The position numbers and the translations under genes are program-made. Below, one piece after another: positions 9,042-12,347 of a stretch of DNA of 12,347 nt. The DNA lies in the NCBI GenBank assembly GCA_937952155.1, contig CALFYH010000399.1:1-12347 (forward strand), read 5' to 3'. Within the stretch, counting starts at the first letter, position 1. Each line of letters starts with the position of its first letter. The stretch comes from an uncultured Saprospiraceae bacterium. GTDB taxonomy: Bacteria > Bacteroidota > Bacteroidia > Chitinophagales > Saprospiraceae. The notes under the pieces were generated by a model that worked only from the letters and a program-made list of their open reading frames with translations, made no database searches and was not told the origin of the DNA.

Positions 9042-9055
9042 CTTACATTTGTAAG
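9042..9055 (+). promoter_or_regulatory. Palindrome overlapping a -7 promoter element directly before the start codon
   Basis: CTTACA, TT, TGTAAG is a perfect inverted repeat with 6-bp arms and a 2-bp centre that ends at the base before the ATG at 9056. Inside it, TACATTTG (9044-9051) matches the Bacteroidota -7 consensus exactly. A TTG at 9029-9031 is too close (12 nt) to be the usual partner element, so promoter strength is uncertain. If the promoter is used, the mRNA would have almost no leader, and a protein bound to the palindrome would block transcription. Both points are inference. Confidence 0.4.
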
Positions 9056-10732
9056 ATGAATCGCACAATCAACTGTATAGTACCTATTTTCTGGTCCTTG
9101 ACTAGTGTCTTAGTTCTATTATATGGGATTTGGTATACAAGTAGTGAATATCAAGTCCTAGTAGATTGGTATCAAAATCTAGAACCTAACTTTTATAAAA
9201 ATGATGTGTGGTCAAGTATTTTTTTTACTTCTCAGACTAAAGGGTTTGGTGAGACCTATATTTGGATTTTGTTTATTATGTCATTAATTGTTGCAATTTC
9301 AACTAGGAATATAAAACTAGACATAAAAACCCAATCCTTTTCCCCAATCAATTGGAGCAACTCCAAGGTGGACTTAATGATTTTCATGCTTGGAATGTTG
9401 ATTTGGTTCTTTGGGCAGAGTAGGGCAGCATATGCAACTGATGAAGTGTTTTCTGCCATCAATTTTGCATCTAAACCATTTTTTCAAACCATTAGTTTTT
9501 ATCCATTACCAAACAATCACATTTTTTTCAATGCATTAAACCACTGGTTGTCAATATTCCATGATGATTTGATGTGGACCGGAAGAGTGATTTCTGGATT
9601 GTCGTTTTCTATAATTTTGGTGCGGATGTGGACGTTTATTGGTCAGTTTGAGTCTGACATTTTTATAAAATTGGTGTTTATACTGCTGTTATCGACCATT
9701 TTTCCTATCATTGGTTTTGCAACACAGGCACGCGGATATAGTTTGCAATTATTGTTGGCATGGATTGCCTTTGAGCAGGTGTATTTTTATCTAAAAACCA
9801 AAGATACCAGAGATCTCTCTACTTATGTAATTGTCATGGCATTGGGCATGTGGACGATACCATCATTTTTCTTTTTTTGGGTTGGATTGAGCGTTTTTGT
9901 AATCTTATCAGGTAAATCTTATCGCACTCTTGACTTTAGATTTATTTATGCGTCCATCAGGATACTTATCTTATCTTTGATTTTGTATATACCTATAGTT
10001 ACATTTTCAGGATGGCAATCGGTCGTAGCCAATAAATATGTGGCTGCTCCTACAGAATTGACAACATCCGAATTTTTCCAATCATTTTTTCTAAGCAACT
10101 ATTTCCAAGGCTTATTCAATGAATGGTTTGGTTCTGGAACTTCCACTTGGTTGGCTGTCATCCTTATAATTTTGCCAGTTGGTTTGGTTGTCATGTCTAA
10201 ACAAAAGGAACAAATCCTTTTATTAAGGATGTTTTTAAGTCTGGTTTTTGGTTTCATAGCGGTCAGCATGATTATTAAAAAAATACCATTTTATCGGAAC
10301 GTGATCATCCAATGTTGGTTTTATTGGGTTATTTTATTTCTCATTATTATTTCGTTAATAAAAGACCGTACAAGGTTTTGGAAAAATATGGTAGTACTGA
10401 TCATGCTGACAATAACCATATATTTTACCTTTCTAAATTTTAAAAGATATCCTTTTCAATTGTATTATTATGATGTCAATGCTTGGGTACAAAGCATGGA
10501 AGATACAGATTTGAGTAATTTGAAAAATCAATATGTATTTATTGAAGACGAATCATTTTATTGGCATCCGCAAATACAAAAGGTCACAAAACAGACCAAA
10601 TATGGTGGGAAGATTGATTTGTTATCAGATATTTTAGTAATCGAAACCAACAGAAAGGACAAAGTGGATTCCCTTATATGGCAGCAAATGCTACAATCTG
10701 GCGAAACTTTATTTTTCAAAAGACGAAAATGA
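9056..10732 (+). CDS. Polytopic membrane protein, probable GT-C fold glycosyltransferase
   Basis: The 558-residue product has roughly ten or more hydrophobic segments (first about residues 4-28, then about 65-85, 105-123, 172-197 and others to about 455) and a soluble C-terminal tail of about 100 residues. The layout resembles lipid-phosphate-sugar-dependent GT-C enzymes of the PMT/ArnT/GT39 type. The first large extracytoplasmic loop carries A-A-Y-A-T-D-E-V-F-S, with a D-E pair where these enzymes place a catalytic acid. Later Y-P-L-P-N-N-H-I-F-F-N-A-L-N-H and A-R-G-Y-S-L-Q-L-L-L-A match the usual N-H-P-x-x-x-x-L and A-R-x-Y-x-L positions. It would act at the outer face of the inner membrane, moving a sugar from a polyprenyl-phosphate donor to a glycan, lipid or protein. 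Donor and acceptor cannot be told from sequence. The ATG at 9056 is preferred over an in-frame TTG at 9029 because the first membrane helix follows it directly. No glycan-synthesis genes adjoin it. Confidence 0.72.
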   Translation: MNRTINCIVPIFWSLTSVLVLLYGIWYTSSEYQVLVDWYQNLEPNFYKNDVWSSIFFTSQTKGFGETYIWILFIMSLIVAISTRNIKLDIKTQSFSPINWSNSKVDLMIFMLGMLIWFFGQSRAAYATDEVFSAINFASKPFFQTISFYPLPNNHIFFNALNHWLSIFHDDLMWTGRVISGLSFSIILVRMWTFIGQFESDIFIKLVFILLLSTIFPIIGFATQARGYSLQLLLAWIAFEQVYFYLKTKDTRDLSTYVIVMALGMWTIPSFFFFWVGLSVFVILSGKSYRTLDFRFIYASIRILILSLILYIPIVTFSGWQSVVANKYVAAPTELTTSEFFQSFFLSNYFQGLFNEWFGSGTSTWLAVILIILPVGLVVMSKQKEQILLLRMFLSLVFGFIAVSMIIKKIPFYRNVIIQCWFYWVILFLIIISLIKDRTRFWKNMVVLIMLTITIYFTFLNFKRYPFQLYYYDVNAWVQSMEDTDLSNLKNQYVFIEDESFYWHPQIQKVTKQTKYGGKIDLLSDILVIETNRKDKVDSLIWQQMLQSGETLFFKRRK

Positions 10733-10778
10733 TTTTGCCCCAACATATTTTAATAAAACATTTTCTTGGATTTAGTTT

Positions 10779-10808
10779 TTGATATCTCAAAAATCCTCAT
10801 ACCTTTGC
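10779..10808 (+). promoter_or_regulatory. Promoter of the SRP RNA gene
   Basis: TTG at 10779-10781 is followed after 18 nt by TACCTTTGC at 10800-10808, a perfect Bacteroidota -7 element. Initiation a few bases downstream would coincide with the first base of the SRP RNA closing stem at about 10812. No other strong promoter is visible before the transaldolase gene, so this promoter may also drive talC. Confidence 0.78.
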
Positions 10809-10811
10809 GGC

Positions 10812-10902
10812 GTGAGGGGCATACGACCAGCTCCTTCCGAACTCCCCCAGGGCAGAAATGCAGCAAGGGTAGGAAGTTGAGCGGTGCGGTGTGTTTCCTC
10901 AC
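10812..10902 (+). ncRNA. ffs: Small bacterial signal recognition particle RNA (4.5S type)
   Basis: This RNA binds Ffh and promotes co-translational delivery of membrane proteins to FtsY and SecYEG. The ends pair as GTGAGG (10812-10817) with CCTCAC (10897-10902). Inner helices include CUUCC (10834-10838) with GGAAG (10872-10876), GCUC (10830-10833) with GAGC (10879-10882), and ACC (10826-10828) with GGU (10883-10885). The apical domain is diagnostic: the symmetric loop CAGG (10848-10851) faces AGCA (10862-10865), enclosing a GCA/UGC stem capped by a GAAA tetraloop (10855-10858). The CAGG/AGCA loop and GNRA cap form the Ffh M-domain binding site in known 4.5S RNAs. At about 91 nt it is the short form with a single long hairpin and no Alu domain. 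The exact ends are inferred from pairing. Confidence 0.92.
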
Positions 10903-10941
10903 ATTTTAGTTTATATCCTTTCCACACAATCTCACAGGCAT

Positions 10942-11598
10942 ATGAAATTTTTTATTGATACAGCCAATCTTGATCAAATCAAAGAAGCCATGGACCTAGG
11001 TATCCTCGATGGTGTTACGACAAATCCATCATTAATGGCAAAAGAAGGCATAACTGGCGATAAAAATATTCTTGCCCACTATAAAAAAATATGTAAAATC
11101 GTAGAAGGTGATGTAAGTGCTGAGGTTATCTCCACAGATTACAAAGGTATGATCGAAGAGGGCAAAGTCTTGGCCGATCTTGCCGAAAATATCGTCGTAA
11201 AGGTCCCTATGATTAGAGAAGGTATCAAGGCCATCTCATACTTTTCGGAAGTTGGGATAAATACCAATTGTACCCTTGTTTTTTCAGCAGGTCAGGCTAT
11301 ACTAGCTGCTAAGGCAGGTGCTACATATCTTTCTCCATTTGTAGGTAGAGTCGATGACATCAATTGGGATGGAATGAAGCTTATCGAAGAGATAGTTTCC
11401 ATTTATTCTATACAGGGATATTCTACTGAGATCCTTGCTGCATCAATCAGAACTCCGTTGCACATCGTCCAAGCTGCCAAAGCTGGTGCTGATGTTGTCA
11501 CATGCCCATTGAGTAGTATCTTAGGATTGCTAAATCATCCACTTACCGATATCGGACTTGCCAAGTTTTTGGAAGACCATAAAAAGGCAAGCAAATAA
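10942..11598 (+). CDS. tal: Transaldolase, short TalC/fructose-6-phosphate-aldolase-like family
   Basis: This cytoplasmic pentose-phosphate enzyme moves a dihydroxyacetone unit between sugar phosphates through a Schiff base. The 218-residue product has the length of the short decameric TalC/FSA-like subfamily. Motifs: F-I-D-T-A-N-L-D at the start, G-V-T-T-N-P-S-L (24-31), S-A-E61-V-I-S, I-V-V-K87-V-P with K87 as the Schiff-base lysine, T-N-C-T-L-V-F, S-P-F133-V-G-R and A-A-S-I-R-T-P. Glutamate at 61 and phenylalanine at 133 are the residues found in true transaldolases, whereas E. coli FSA has glutamine and tyrosine there; transaldolase activity is therefore the better call. The frame is open back to 10891, within the SRP RNA, but the conserved MKFFIDTAN start fixes the ATG at 10942. 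It lies 39 nt after ffs with no intervening terminator. It converges on the thioredoxin-like gene with 3 bp between stop codons. Confidence 0.94.
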   Translation: MKFFIDTANLDQIKEAMDLGILDGVTTNPSLMAKEGITGDKNILAHYKKICKIVEGDVSAEVISTDYKGMIEEGKVLADLAENIVVKVPMIREGIKAISYFSEVGINTNCTLVFSAGQAILAAKAGATYLSPFVGRVDDINWDGMKLIEEIVSIYSIQGYSTEILAASIRTPLHIVQAAKAGADVVTCPLSSILGLLNHPLTDIGLAKFLEDHKKASK

Positions 11599-11601
11599 TC
11601 T

Positions 11602-12089
11602 TTAATTTTTCTTGGACTGTAATGCTATTTCGGCATTACGGATGAGCTCTGCATGATAGCAAGCGCCTTCTTTTTTGTGCACCACTCTGCCTTTATTATC
11701 CAACCACAGTAGGGTAGGTATCGTTTTGATATCGTAAATAAGCCTGAGGTCGGGACCTTCTAACGTGTCAGCATCCACCATATAATTGATAAAATGATCA
11801 TTGAAATATGCTGCTGTCTCCTGATGGGTATAAACATCGCGTTGCATCAATTTGCATGGAGTACACCATTTTGCATTAATATCCACAAAGACCAATTTAT
11901 CGGTTGCCGTTGCTTTGTCCAAAACTGCGGATAATTCTTGACTTTCATCAAAATTGAAAGCAAAGTTTTTTTCTTTGATAACGTAGGTTAATGGTGGAAT
12001 TATAGTATCTTTTTTTTCTTCAACTACGACTTTTTCATCCACTTTTTCGAGGTGTTCGAGGCGAATAAAGAAAATAATAGTTTTGACAT
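11602..12089 (-). CDS. Thioredoxin-like protein; 5' end unresolved, possible frameshift
   Basis: The well-supported part is a thioredoxin fold of about 115 residues, from L-V-F-V-D-I-N-A-K through the redox motif W-C-T-P-C-K (codons near 11852-11871) to T-I-P-T-L with its cis-proline, then a C-terminal helix. It resembles periplasmic thiol-disulfide proteins of the thioredoxin_7/DsbD-C type, so a role in envelope disulfide reduction is plausible. An acidic and lysine-rich linker (V-D-E-K-V-V-V-E-E-K-K-D) precedes the domain, as often follows a signal peptide or lipid anchor. The start is uncertain. The domain's frame contains no ATG upstream of it; it runs open to a TTG at 12228 and a TAG at 12277-12279. 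A different frame offers an ATG at 12089 with a short signal-like peptide (MSKLLFSLFA). One extra base in the A5 run at 12043-12047 would join that peptide to the linker. I give 12089 as the likely true start on that basis. Confidence 0.72.
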
Positions 12090-12267
12090 GACGGACTCTA
12101 TTGAGAAGATTACCAGCCAGCTCAAGAAGAGCCACGACTTTAGGAAAAAATTCGACGAGACTATTGCTGAAGGAGTCGCCAAACTGTTCAACAAAAATAA
12201 GACTACTGTACAGAAAGTACTCATTCAAAAAGCGTCGCAGGAGTTTGGGCTTAATGATGAAATTTAA
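12088..12267 (+). CDS. Small hypothetical protein, 59 residues, overlapping the 5' side of the thioredoxin-like gene
   Basis: An ATG at 12088 opens a 59-residue frame ending in TAA TAA. The product is highly charged and probably helical (E-K-I-T-S-Q-L-K-K-S-H-D-F-R-K-K-F-D-E-T near the start, K-N-K-T-T-V-Q-K-V-L-I-Q-K-A in the second half). I recognise no family. In its favour, a hand count gives purines at about three quarters of first codon positions, whereas the opposing minus-strand frame, which is in codon register with it, is near one half. TAGTTTTG (12078-12085) just upstream also matches the -7 promoter consensus, although no TTG partner is seen. Against it, the ORF is short, its ATG overlaps a candidate start of the divergent gene (shared CATG), and its GC3 is higher than in most other genes here. 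A longer version could start at a GTG at 12052. Confidence 0.38.
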   Translation: MTDSIEKITSQLKKSHDFRKKFDETIAEGVAKLFNKNKTTVQKVLIQKASQEFGLNDEI

Positions 12268-12300
12268 TAAAAAGGACTACTTTAAGATTTGCACTAACTC

Positions 12301-12347
12301 GGGGTTTGGGGTTTGGGGTTTGGGGTTTGGGGTTTGGGGTTTGGGGT
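12301..12347. repeat. (GGGGTTT)n tandem heptamer repeat at the window edge
   Basis: Six perfect copies of GGGGTTT plus GGGGT fill the last 47 bases without a single mismatch and run to the edge, so the full length is unknown. Seven G4 runs separated by T3 loops on the plus strand could fold into G-quadruplex structures. The array begins 34 bases after the small plus-strand ORF ends. A perfect short repeat at the very end suggests that the assembly stopped in it. Confidence 0.95.

Noticed and set aside
12090..12228. In-frame N-terminal extension of the thioredoxin-like protein from a TTG start
   Set aside because: It has no ATG, no signal peptide, near-random first-codon-position composition, and is the exact codon-register antisense of a better-structured plus-strand frame.
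12281..12292. AAGATTTGC as a promoter reading into the heptamer repeat
   Set aside because: It has a mismatch in the TA of the -7 element and no TTG upstream at suitable spacing.
12301..12347. G-rich heptamer repeat as a eukaryotic-type telomere
   Set aside because: The rest of the window is plainly bacterial (SRP RNA, T9SS domain, TonB receptor, Bacteroidota promoters). A heptamer array at a sequence end is better explained as an intergenic repeat where assembly stopped.

Overview
The window is AT-rich DNA from a member of the Bacteroidota, most likely a gliding or environmental lineage of the Saprospiria/Cytophagia type. Four things point there: a type IX secretion (T9SS) C-terminal sorting domain at the left edge; a TonB-dependent receptor with an N-terminal carboxypeptidase-regulatory-like domain; a large secreted Asp-box (BNR) propeller protein with Fn3 and CUB modules; and promoters of the Bacteroidota type (TTG, about 19 nt, TAnnTTTG) in front of genes that lack clear Shine-Dalgarno sequences. 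The lineage is inferred from gene content only.

Layout from left to right. Positions 2-436 hold the 3' end of a secreted PKD plus T9SS-sorting-domain protein, followed by a strong intrinsic terminator (453-505). Next come ribulose-phosphate 3-epimerase (rpe, 521-1195), a TonB-dependent outer-membrane receptor (1288-3816) and a 1107-residue secreted multidomain protein (3900-7223) with its own well-formed promoter. Adenine deaminase (ade) lies convergently on the minus strand (7247-8866). A roughly 190-bp AT-rich divergent intergenic region separates it from a polytopic GT-C-like membrane glycosyltransferase (9056-10732). After that come the small bacterial SRP RNA (ffs, about 10812-10902) with a textbook promoter, and a short transaldolase (talC type, 10942-11598) only 39 nt downstream, possibly on the same transcript. 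A thioredoxin-like gene converges on it from the minus strand (from 11602). The right edge is unsettled: the 5' end of the thioredoxin gene appears frame-disrupted, a small plus-strand ORF overlaps it, and the window stops inside a (GGGGTTT)n tandem repeat.

Functionally this is mostly housekeeping and envelope content: two pentose-phosphate enzymes (not in one operon), purine salvage, SRP-dependent membrane targeting, outer-membrane uptake, cell-surface or secreted proteins and an envelope glycosyltransferase. I see no CRISPR array, defence island, tRNA, insertion sequence or phage gene. I do not see a clear new multi-gene system. The parts most worth a second look are the right-hand end (homopolymer frameshift, overlapping ORF, G-rich heptamer repeat), the large Asp-box/Fn3/CUB/beta-helix protein that lacks a sorting domain, the ffs-talC arrangement and two compact regulatory structures (at 453-505 and 9042-9055).
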